This document shows, in pieces, positions 11,401 through 23,300 of a stretch of DNA of 64,000 bases. The DNA lies in the NCBI GenBank assembly GCA_038380795.1, contig CM076259.1, positions 79,643,224-79,707,223 of the forward strand. Direction: 5' to 3'. The DNA comes from Pyrocephalus nanus (Eukaryota; Chordata; Aves; Passeriformes; Tyrannidae). The first letter of the stretch is position 1. Each line of letters opens with the position of its first letter. A program made the translations under genes and the position numbers. The notes under the pieces are model-generated. The model was not told where the DNA came from and did not search any database. It saw only the letters and a program-made list of their open reading frames with translations.

Positions 11401-14366
11401 AAAAGTAAAGCTTCCCTTTTTGGACTTTGACTCACCAGTGTGATATTACCACCATGGTAGCACTGAATACAAATATGAACAGATTGATGAAAAACATTTT
11501 ATAATATCAAAAAGTAGACAAATAATTTTAGATGTTCTTTCTTTTATCCCTCACGTTCAACAGACCTGAGATTCTGGGTCCTATAAAGGTTGCATTCACC
11601 TATGTAATCTGCCTATAGTTAATCTGGGATTTTTTTTTATTTTTATCTATCATTTCATATTTAATTAATGTGTTCACAAATTTGAAGAAGAAACTTAGAC
11701 TGTTTTATAGTAATATTAAATTACTGTATAGGTCTAATTATAAATACCTAATACCATATTTACTCCAAATTAAATACAAACTGTTCAACTTCAAATGGCA
11801 GGGTGATTTGGGGAAGACAAAGAACTTACAGCCAAAATAAAAAAAAAATATAAGTCAGAAGTTACATTTTGGGCTCCAACATTTGTAGTTTCTTCAGAAT
11901 TTACTATCTCTTTTTTGTTTCACTGAGGTCACTCAGCCTTCAAGCTGTAGTCCCAGTTTTGGAAATGAGGGAAATGTTTCATAGCAGTCTTTCACCTCGG
12001 TTCTATAAAACTTGCATTCAGTCCATAACCTTTGGGGTGGCCGTTTTGCTTTCTGATTTGTCACTTTTATTCCAGCATCTTCTTAAGGACTCAGAACAAC
12101 TCTGCATCAGAGTAAAAATTATCTCCCCATACTCCTGCACACGGCCTGCTGAGACTGGATGCTAATGAAGGAAGGAAAATGCAGATTTTACTAGATAGAG
12201 TTGTCCTGTCCCTTTGTTTTTCAGTACTGTCACATTTCAGGGTAAAATGAGAGAAGAGAGCCTCTCTTCTTTAAAGCTTTGTAGCTTTTTATGAAAAACA
12301 TTCTTCTCAGGCTGCATTTTATGAGAAGGAGGTTTATTCAATGCTTAAATTACCTTATGTTGTTCTACAAAGGTTTGATAGACTGAGCCTTCCAATTGAT
12401 CGTAGGATAAATAAATCTGAGTCCCTTATAATTGGAGAAGGATTTTTCTCTCAAAAAGAAATTGAAGAATGGATATCATAAAATCCTGGAGGTATAATCT
12501 CCCAAGGTCCTCAAACCTCTAGCCATGTTTAGCTGAACAAAATTGTCATGGGTTTGCCAACCAGCAAAGACAAACTTTGTTTCAGAGACCTGAAGCCTTA
12601 TTTGCAAAAAAATATTACTAGCGTGTTTGACCCAGTTTGATCCAGAGGAGGACATGGAGGAGAGTAATGATAATAAGGTTATGCAATAATTTATTTTTCT
12701 ATCACACACTTGATGTCTTGGACTGTAGTAAAGACTTTTTTCTTTTTTCTTAACAAACATCTTGTGCTGTCTGCCATGATTTAGCTATCATAGAATGTTA
12801 AATTTTTTCCTCGGTACCACAAAGACAGATAACCACAAAAGAAGGGCAGCAGATACAGAGACATTTAAACCTTGAAAGCAACAAGGTAAAAGGGAACAAA
12901 GAAGATATTTAGAAATGCTGAAGTTTTCCTAAAGTTCAATCCTTTAAGTAAAACAGAAAAAAATTGCTATTCCTTCAGAGGATGATAATATTTTTTTAAG
13001 AGAGCTTGAGGAGAAAAAGAAATATAATACTGGTAATAAGAAATGCAAAGGCTGAGAAAAAGGAGAATTCAACCTCTGGAAATTACAATTAATTAGGAAG
13101 AGATCTTAATGGCATTTTTAAAACTTTCTTTCTAAGCCTTTAACATCTTTCTGAACAGCAGTGTGATGTAAGTTGCACTTATCTCACACTTTTGGGGGTT
13201 GCAACTGCATCAGGTAGTTCCTCCCTTTGAAACAAACACGAACAATACCTTCAAAAATGGCATTCGGAGGAAGAAGCCATTAGAATGGTTACCAGGTCTT
13301 CCCAAACCTTTGTATTCTTGGCTGCTAACGTTTCAAAGTTTTCTAAATATCAGACAGATCCCATTTCTTTCATTCAGCCTGGTTTTTTTTCAGCACAAAC
13401 CCACGCTGTATCTTTGTGGTAACTAACTCTGAGATGAAGCACCGGTGAAGACCAGGCTCTGGTAGTTTTAAAAATATTTTAGGACTTCCAGGCTCCACCT
13501 TAATCTATCCTTTGATCTGTTAGTCTATCTGGGAGGTATAAAAACCCCTTATGTTCACTGTGGTCCTGCATTATCTTAGTTAAAGAAAGTGTTCAGCTTT
13601 CATCCTGCGGTGAACATGCCCAGGCACAGCAGAGAAAAAAGTGTCTTTGTTAATGGAGCTGAGAGACCATCTGGGCAGCAGCTGTCCTTAAACTCATCAT
13701 CCTTTACACTCAGTGTTAAAAATACTAGAAAAATGAGGCATGTCTGTATTTAAAATAAAAATTAAAAAAAAATGAAAAAAGAAAAATGTTTAAATTAAAA
13801 CTTCAAGAATAAGAAGCTATCAAAAATAGAGAGTAGAGATTTGAGTGGCATTGCAATGTATTTTTTTCTGCCTTTCCACTGCATGCCACATCCTTTGAGA
13901 AATGCTGATCTATGCTCCCTGTGCAGGGCACTCAGAGCTCCCCTTTAAAATGAATGCAATATGAATACAACCATTCTCTAATTCCAGTTTTTAGGCATTT
14001 ATTGAGGGAGGGAAAAAAATAAGTAAGAAAGAAGGGGGGTGGCAAATGTACTAGGAGGCAGAGGAGAGAAATTGTGCATGTATGTGTGTGGGAGAGCCGA
14101 ATGAGTTCAGAAGAAAAAAGTCAGCTTTAAATCTCTTTTCTGCCTTAGCCCAGATGTCTTTGCATCATCAGATTTTGGTGCAGCATCCAACACCAAGACT
14201 CATTTTCTGTTGGAAAGCTAATTTATAGGAATCATTTAAGAATGAACTTCCTTTAGCAGAAACTATATAACAATTAACTGAATCAGAAATTTCTTCTTCT
14301 AAAGGTTGTAGTTAGGTTCAGGAAACTGAAAGAAGGAGATTAGAATTTAAAATATTAAAATATTTT

Positions 14367-14412
14367 AAAAAAAAAGAAGAGAGAGAAAATAGAAGAAAAA
14401 GGAGAGAGGAGG
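14367..14412 (+). repeat. Homopurine tract
   Basis: Forty-six bases made only of A and G apart from one T at 14390. It directly follows a near-palindromic AT stretch (TTAAAATATTAAAATATTTTAA). Such tracts can adopt triplex (H-DNA) structure in vitro, but no role is implied here. Confidence 0.7.
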
Positions 14413-17024
14413 CTGACAATGACTGAAAATATGTAATGGTATATAAAAAATACCATGTAGAAATATATTCAAAATAGCAGAAAGTTCCTACCTGACTCAT
14501 TTATCTTTTTTCCTGCTATTCTTTTGGCATTAGGAAAGATTAAGGGAGAGATACCTTGCAAAAAAAAAAAAAAATTCTCTAAAATTTTATTACTGAAAGG
14601 CATTTGAATCTTATGTTTGGTAAATTATACTTTATGAAATTATGAATTACTGCATTACTGTTACCCCTGCTAAGAGTTGCAGAATAATCACAGTGTGCAT
14701 AAACAGACTAGCAACAACATCCATGAGAGTTATGGCCATAAAACGCTTTTACTTTGTTGCAGTGTATTTACCTTGAAAATATACAGTTTAATTAATGATC
14801 ATGGTGAGGAACCGAGGAAAATAGGAAAGGTGACTGCTGACTGTGGTTTAGGTGCATTAATCCTCAAATAAGCCTGACACACACAAAAAAAAATTATTCT
14901 GCTTGGACAAATAAATTAAATAATTTTTCATTTTTAGTCCTCAGTCGTGAAAAAGATGACTTCATTCCAAAAAAATTAGGGCAAAATTGGCAGATAAAGA
15001 GATTGTCTTTCATGAGAAGCAGCCTTCTAAATTAGATTGCCCCTTTATGAGTAAGCAGAAAAGATTACTATGAGACTAAGCAGATCTTCAGAAAAAGGCC
15101 TGGAAAAACACACCTTTACTGCAGAAAAAATTGTAAAGGCAGCAGCTAAAGACTTCAGCTCATTTAAGAGAGCTTCACATTCTGGAATTCAGAAATCTGG
15201 TTATAGAGTCCTAGTACACTGAAATAAACGCATGTGAGAAAATAGCAAACTCGGTAACAAAAAGAAAATGTGTTGCATGGATGTTTCTAAAGATTTCAGA
15301 GAAAGAAAACATAAAATGTTAGTACTGCAAGAACTACTGTCTCTGGTGCTTTTGATAATACTTGACAATGAATGGATCTGGTCCTAAAACTGTTTTTTAA
15401 GTACCTTGCACTGAGAAAAGCATAGAAGCATCCTACCATTGTTCCCTACTTACATAGGGCTAAAAACCAACTTAGAGCCATGACTTCCCAGGGTTAGCAT
15501 AAAGTTTGCTCGAGAGTCTTTAACCATCTAGACAAAAACCAAGCCTCAGCAAATGGTGGGCTTGCTGGTAGCAACATTTTACTGGAACTTATTTGCTGAG
15601 CTACAATTTTATTTTTAAGGAAAGAAGACAAGGGGTAAAGACACAGAAAAGCAAGCAAAACACTGGATGCTTTCCATTTCTCTAAGTTAAGATCCAAATG
15701 TAACATCAAGATGATGCTAATATTATACAAGCTTGCTGCACTGCACCAAACTCACAGAACATACTGCACTACTTAAAACACTGCCACACTCTCTCTACAA
15801 GCAGGCTGACATAAAAAAGCCTCCTAAGTTATTTCTAGCATTAAGCTGTTCATCAGTCAAAGAAGGCATCCATTTAATCATCTTAAAAGGGTGTAATATT
15901 TTGCTGTGTTATCCATTCATTGTTATATATCCAACATTACGTGATCTGTAAAACTAAAATCCAAAATAATTGTGGTTTTCCACAGCACAGGAGCTTCCTT
16001 TTGTGATCAAAAAGACGGTGTTTCTTCACCTGCGTCATTGACATTAGGCCTACAAGGACTTTCTATTATCGAGGATAGTACAGTTTTTGCAAGGTGTAGG
16101 ATCAGTTGGGCAATAAAGAGTATAAATGTCATGTTACACTGCAGGAACAAAAGAAAAAAATACTTATATCAACTTTGGGCTGTTAAAAAATTAAAATCTG
16201 ATTAATTCTAGGTGAAAGCACTAATAACAGAACTCAGGGAGAAGCCTCTTCACAGAGGAAACACACAATATTTGCTTCCCCCACCAGCATAAATTTTATC
16301 AACCATGGTAACCCCAGGATTTAATATTCAAATCCCAACAATACTGGCAGAGGGTGCAGGATATCAAGCATGTCTAGTACCATACCACATACACACCCAA
16401 CATGGCACCTGTGGGTTATTACAGCTTGGGTCTGCCCATTGACCCTTATGTTTAGATCGTACTGGCATCCTCCATATCCCTAATATGGGACAAATACAGC
16501 TCATTAGACAGATTTTATGCCTTAGCTGGCTAATGAACACCTCTAGAAAAGTTCCATAGACTTTTCTTAGATTAATATCTACCTGTTGGGCACAAATATA
16601 CATGTCTGAGCACTGGCAAATGTTCCTTCAAGGTATTAAAATGTTACAGCTGTTTCTTACAAGGTTTTAGCTAGGTCTGTGTAGCCTTGTTTTAAAAAGA
16701 AAGAGCATCAGCTGAAGGATAATGGCAAGCTGTATGAGCTGGCTTCAGGACCATAGGCCATTTCATGGCTCATTTTATTGACTAGAAAAGACATAAGCAA
16801 TTCAACCTAAAAAGAGACTGAGAAGTCACTTGTTATATGTAGAGAAAGGAGAGGTTGACATGTAGACGGTAACTAAGACTTTTGCAATGGCAAGTAGGCA
16901 GTCAGTTAGAAGCACCAAGACGATTTCAACTAATGATTTGTGGTCTTTGCTGCTGAAAAAAAGTGAAAATTTCTCCAAGGTCTGTACTTTTCAGAGCTAG
17001 GATACCCAACTTTTGCACCCTTCA

Positions 17025-17052
17025 TCTTTATAGAAACGTCTTTATAGAGACG
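17025..17052 (+). repeat. Two-copy 14-bp tandem repeat
   Basis: TCTTTATAGAAACG is followed immediately by TCTTTATAGAGACG, differing at one base. This is a recent or well-preserved slippage duplication with no other context. Confidence 0.8.
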
Positions 17053-18039
17053 TATGTTCTCATAATGTCCAGCTTAGAGTAACCCTGTAAGATTTTTTTT
17101 CTTTTAAATAAAAACCCTCTAGTTTCCCATTTTCCTTACTAACTGTCCATAATCACAGACATCCTCAGGGAAGGTAATGCAGGCCATGGCAGATCTGCTT
17201 GAGGCGCTGATTTTTCCACAGACTATCATAAATCTCCATTTTAAGATTTAAAACTGATGACAGATGCCAGGCCAGATCGTTCTCCCTCAGGTGCACTGGG
17301 GCAAGTGCCAGAGTCAGACAATTTTGTGCTAGAAACTGGACAAGGAGCATGACCTAATTCTAGCACATGTAACTTCTCATGCCAGCAGTACCTCCAGTGT
17401 TGTTACTTGCAGTGTCCCATACAGCCTATTTCTGTTCCCATTTTGATACAAAAACACTGCTCATTGCCTATGTCCCACCACCAATCCAGTGGTTTTACTG
17501 GTTCTGTGACTTCTACCAGATGTATCCATGTCAGGAAATCTAAATAGGAATAACCTGCAAAGCAGCAATGACATTATTATATCTAAGCCAAGTTTGTTGT
17601 TAGTGATTTTCCATAACTAAAGAAATTTAATGCCTTTCTTTCTTTGATGGTACACTGAGTTTTTCTGCTTATAAATCCTTGAATGAGAGTGTACATGGAC
17701 ACTGGAAGTATTTCACAGACTCTGTCATGGCAATGAACTTAAAAGCCTTCTAAGCAGTTACAGAAAGGGAAGATCTGACCAGATAGTACATCAGTGGAAA
17801 AGAATAGGGAGATGACAAACCAGAGAAAGGTAAGATAAAAAAGCAAGATGGAAGGAAAGACAGGTGAAGAAAATTAGAATGCTATGCTGTAGTTGTACTG
17901 AGGTATCTGCCAGTCTTAAATACTATCATTCACTTAGGAGAAGAGAGGAGAAATAAGTCAAAATTATATTATGTATCTACAGGAAGGATATTTTTATATT
18001 TAAAACCATCTGTCTTACAAAAGTTCAGGTCACATCATT

Positions 18040-20310
18040 CAGTTAGATAATTACAAGCCCTTCCAAAGACCCAGTTTTAGTAGAAAATGCTAACTTTATA
18101 TGAGTTTCTGGCCTGAAATAGCTGTAGGATTTGCTAAAGCATGACAGAGGCAAAATGGATGTGGTAGAAAATCCTTCTAGCTTCAGAAATTCCTGCTCCC
18201 TAAGGCAAGGTAGATTTGCAATTGTAAGGCTGTGCCAATTCACTGGGACCCCAGTAACCACAGGATCCATGATTCAGAGTGCCACAGGCAAAGACAGTGA
18301 ACAACATCCTCCAGAGGATTTCTGTGCTGGAGTTTACTTAACAACCAGTGAGACAAGAGTTTTACTCTACTTGATTGTGAGGCAATCACACTTCCACTGC
18401 CCTCAGTGCTATAGTTACTAGACCTTGCCATCCCATTCCAGCATGAATATTTCTGCTTTCTCAGGACGGTGAGGCAGAAAGTCAAGTTAGTTCCTACCAT
18501 GCCACTGCTCACCATGACCTATGTTGGCTGTTGCAAGGCAAGATCCATAGGTGTACCCTGGCATTCATCTCCACTTGAATCTTGGTGAAATCTTTGGTAT
18601 CCAGGATCACTTCCAGGATCTTTTTTCCTACCAAGTTCTTCACCTGCATCTTCCCAGGCCCCCTTCTTTTTTTTCAGAGACTGTTTCTTCTTTTCAGAAA
18701 CCCTTTTTATTGACATCAGCTCTTCTTTCCAGCATCCCAAGCCCTAAGCTTTCCTGATCTAAATTGTCTACATGCAGAAGCACAGTGTGTGATCAGACAC
18801 CCAGCTGCTGTTTCTTGTTCATGTTTCTCTTAGGTGGAGAACTGAGAACATTACACTTTTGTTTAGTCCAGGTGTTATCAAAGTTTACAAGCAACTTGCG
18901 CTGATTGCAGCTAGCAAGTAATATCTTCTGCTCAATTCAGCAGCTCAACTTGGGACACTCACCTGCACATATGCCTGCATCCAATTATCTGCCACCTCAT
19001 GGCATTCACAGTTCAATCCGTTTTTTCACCTGTGGCAGTTAATCCACCTCATAACAGAAAGAGTCACCTAAAAACTAGAAATGCTGTATTTCGTAGCTGC
19101 AATACACACCTGAGAGAGCACAAATGCCAGTTCCCGCTCCAAAGATTCATCTTAATGATATTAGATAAGCGTTTCTCAGCTCAATCAGGGACCACAGTAG
19201 CTGCTTCTCGTAGAGTAGTGAACTTGCTTGAAATGGAGATAGGAATTCAAAAAGTAGAGAAATTCCCCTCCTCCTGAGTGAGCCATGCCTATCAAGTGGT
19301 ATGGGGCAATTTCCTGGAAGCTGGATGGTTTGGCTCATTAGGAAACTGTATCAACATTTGCTACTTGCTGCCTAAGCACTTCACCTGGCAAGCCTCACTG
19401 CAAAGAGTTCTCCTCTTGTCTCCAACAGAGTCCCACTACCAGAGGCTGCCTTTTTTTTCCTGGACCCCTTGGCACAGTCCCTATCCTTCTCTACACACTC
19501 TCATATTGTCTGTCCCAATCTGACCAGATTGCAACAGTTTCCTCCTTCTTTTCCCTGTGATCACTTCTGGGGTGTAAACTAGAACAGAAGCTTGGCAACT
19601 TGGGCTCATTTTTTGAACAATGCTACCCTCCCCATGTCTAGTACCTTCTAACCGTAAGGAGTTTGGGTCTTGAGGCATCAAGAAAACAGATTTTGTCTCA
19701 AATTTCTCCAATGCTGTTTTGAACAGCAGCAGTAGGCACCAACACATTGTGCTCAGTGTGTTCAGTTCCTATTAGCAGTGCTCCAGAGGGGAAAGGAGAG
19801 GAAGCTTTTGAATCCATATGGGGCTTAAGGGCAATCCATTTGACCACATCAAGATTCACAGATCCTGTACATTCACACAAGTCAGATTCCAGGTGCCCAA
19901 GAAGTTTTGCGATCAGAGAGAGCAGCACTCATACTGCACTTCCAAGGTTAGGGAGCAGGTGAACATTAGTTTCCACATCACAACTTTGCACTGGCTTCTG
20001 AATTCTTCTTGAGACACATTTAGATTTTGACAAGTGCATTTTGGGTCCAGCCTTTTCTGTTTCAGTCAGGTTCTTGGAATGTGCTTGGTACTATCATTAA
20101 AAACTCTCAGTCACAAAGCCAATGATCGATGTGATCAAACAAGGCATCCATATGACTTGCCAGATATGATACTGTTATTCACTCCTCACTCTAGCACAGA
20201 TGCCAGAACAAGCCTGGCTTTCTTGTTTACAACAACATGGGAGAGACATGCAGCAGACCGCCAGTTTACAGAGGCTAAGGCAGAAACAGGAGGTTGCTAC
20301 CTATTATGAT
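18040..20310 (-). other. GC-raised block with broken open frames, identity unknown
   Basis: About 2.3 kb is less AT-rich than its surroundings and dense in open frames on both strands, mostly 60-97 codons. Minus-strand examples are 18043-18270, 18240-18515, 18519-18740, 19481-19747 and 19698-19928; they abut or overlap in different frames. The pattern would fit a degraded coding sequence such as an old pseudogene on the minus strand. It is equally what raised GC alone gives. I recognise no domain: the 18519-18740 frame has a lysine-rich N-terminal half (KKKQSLKKKKG) and no known motif. No poly(A) tail, flanking duplication or splice signal supports retroposition. I do not call a gene. Confidence 0.3.
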
Positions 20311-23300
20311 ATAGTGATGCATAGCTCAGTAGGGTAAGATAAAAAGAATGTACAGGATTTAAAAGAACCTTGAAAGAAGGGGGGTTTTGTTTGGAAACAG
20401 AAGCTAAAAAGAAATTCTTGCTGCTTCTTGTATAACTTTTTTTTTTTAAATATTCTGAAATGCTACAATAATGTTGTAGTATGCACTGCCACCCTTCCCA
20501 GAAAAAAAAAGCTCACAGAAAAAACAATTCATCTTAGTCTTTTTTCAAAGCAAGGCAACCCTGACAGGCTACAAAGAACCTGTCACATCTTCTCATGGAG
20601 GCCAACTGTTTAAACATCCTCCTAATTGTAAAATGGGTGGTCAGGTCAATGAGCTATCAATCTTAGAGAACAATGAGCACTAATGGGATACTTACACTTG
20701 ATTGTGAAGCTCAAACCCTGCCCAAATGTGTGTTGCCTCAAAATGCTCTGACAAGGAGTCAAAAAATATATGAGACTATTTTTGAATGTGAACTGCTGTC
20801 ATGGAATGTTTCACCAAGGTTAATGACCTAATCTTCTAAGTGCCAAGGCAAATCAAACACAAGAGTCAAAATTCCTTTTGTTTTCATAATTTTTGTTGCT
20901 TGAAATGACATTAGAGAGAGCAACACAGAGAGCAACACAGTCTTAATATTGCATTATAATCAGAAACTTTTGAGACAAATATGTGAAGGCCTAAAAGCCA
21001 ATGCCACATACATATAATACAAAGCATCACTGCCTACCTTCTATACAAAGTTCAGACCTTGGTGCTGCTTTACCACAGATTTTTAAGGCATCACACTGAT
21101 TTGTAATAAAAATATCAATGTCTTGGGAGTGCAGGAGAAATACTAATCTTCTTGCAACACTGAAATTTTTTACCTGTTGTTTTTATTCTAAAGGAAAGGA
21201 AGGAAATTGGAAAAAAGTTAAACACTTTTTGAATGGCAAATTGCCCTAAATATGAAACAGAAAATGCAATGCAAATAGTTTTTTTTTTTATTACCCACTC
21301 TACCTATATATTTAGTCACATTCTTTTTAAAGCTTTTTGGTATGACAGGCTCTGTGTTCCACCTTAGAAAATTTTTTTCAGGGGGGCTGGAGAGTGGATC
21401 CACTCTTAAACTGCAGACAGCTGTGAGGATTACCCATAGTTTTTTATTATACCTCTTATATTTCTGGCATCTGCTGAAGGCTGGCACCAAGAGAAAGATC
21501 AAGAGAAACATAAACTAGCCAAATCCTCAGCAGCAAGCAGGTCCTTGTAAGACAAAGGGCAAGATGGATTTCCACTACAGATAATGCTATGCGTTGATAT
21601 TGGAAAATAATTAACATTGATGCCCTGCTGAGTATTACTATTTTTATTAGTGCAATAGCATCAATTTCACCATCAAGAGCCCAGGTCCCTGTCTTATCAC
21701 ATTCAGTTCAAATATTCCTATTATGAAGTTAAAGTTCTCAAGATCTCAAGGCACCACAACAGACCAAATGATGGGGATTATAATCAGATCACATCCTCTA
21801 CGCAGTAGCCATCTGACTTTACTCACTCTTGTAAGATACAGAACAAAGCATCTGCATCAGATCTCACACTGGCGCATCTGCACACTATACAGATAGATGA
21901 CAAAGGACAGACTAATACTGAGAAATAACTTCCTCTGAGGAATAGTCTTGGTTTCCTCTGTGCCAAAAAGTCACAAGAGATGACAGTTTTAAAACCTACC
22001 TTTAATGAAAATTACCTCACAATAGGAGAAATAGAATTGTTCAGCCTATAACAACTACACAACTAGTAAAAACTGTACAATATTTGTGTAATCCCTATGC
22101 TTCAACTGCATAACGCAAATCTAAGCAAACCATTTTCCTTTCTAAACAAATGATTGCAAAGGACACCTGCTCTGGTGAGGTGGAATGATGGATACAAAAC
22201 ACTTTTCCATTCATGACAGAGTAATTGTGAAGAGGAGGTAAGGGGTGATTATTGTTTTATGACTTTTGAGTTCTCTAAAGTAGAGAGTTTATAAAGGAGA
22301 TGTAAAAGGATGGAGAGCAGAAAAGAGAAGAAAATTCATTTAAAAAAAAAAATTCATTAGTATTGTAATCCTATCATCTTCTTTTCATGTCTCTTATACA
22401 TATACTGAAGTTTCTTCTGGAGAGACTGGAAAATCAGTGCACTGCTTTTGCCTAGAATAGCATGAAAATTCCCACACGGGAGACAGGGGGATTGCCAAGT
22501 CTGAATAGAGATCTGCATTTTCTCATTACAGCTAATGAGAACCAACAGCACAAACTGTGGTAATTTGTTCAGCCAATAAGGGCTGTTTTCAGGGACAGTT
22601 TAAGAATTTGTATACTGCACTTTCCCCAGACAAACCTGTATGTAGCAGTCAGAAGCACAGCTCTGGAGCCGATAATGCTGAAGCACAGTAATAAGACTGT
22701 TGGTAACAAGATTGCAGCTGTGTATCTGTGCTTATGCATCCCCTTGTCAGACTTAGGTGAACACTAATTTGGGGATATCTGTACCTCCTCTGGTCATACC
22801 TCTTATCTGCAACAAAAAATAACCAAAGCCATGTACATGTTGCGAAAAGCAAGCAGGTGGCAGGAATCCAGTCTCCTTAACTCGCTTATATGTTTTAAAG
22901 CAATGCTTAAGCATCACAACTGTAGTAAGTGTCAAAGTCGCTGAAACAATCAATGAAGTAAGTGCCTTTAAAAGTCCCCAAGAGAGGCTAGATTTTCCCC
23001 TTGTTACATAAGCAAATTGAATGCCTTCGTCTGGCCAACTATTGCCTTCTAAACACGAATTTCTAAATGTTGCTTGACAAACAAATAAAAGAAAGTGCAA
23101 ATATAAATTGGAATCAAGGTATCTGTAACGAACAGCACACAAGGACTAAGCTTCATTCTCCTTCCATGTTATTTGTGATTGATTAAACAACCTCCATAAC
23201 ATCAGCATCCTGTGATCCTGAATCAGATGTTCAAAGTCAGAACACAAGGGTTTCAAGGCAAGGAAAAATATTTATTGCTGTATACAGACAAATGTATACC

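Larger units (their letters stand above)
8687..18039. other. Unique AT-rich non-coding DNA, no gene seen
   Basis: About 9.3 kb without a recognisable repeat family, RNA gene or exon. It is AT-rich with many homopolymer runs. Open frames reach 98 codons (11869-12165 plus) but show no motif. Small features are a homopurine tract at 14367-14412, a 14-A run near 14561 and a two-copy 14-bp tandem repeat at 17025-17052. Confidence 0.55.

Noticed and set aside
20320..20345. Possible tRNA or tRNA-derived SINE (A-box-like TAGCTCAGTAGG)
   Set aside because: No B box (GGTTCGANTCC-like) lies at the right distance, and no cloverleaf stems can be drawn.
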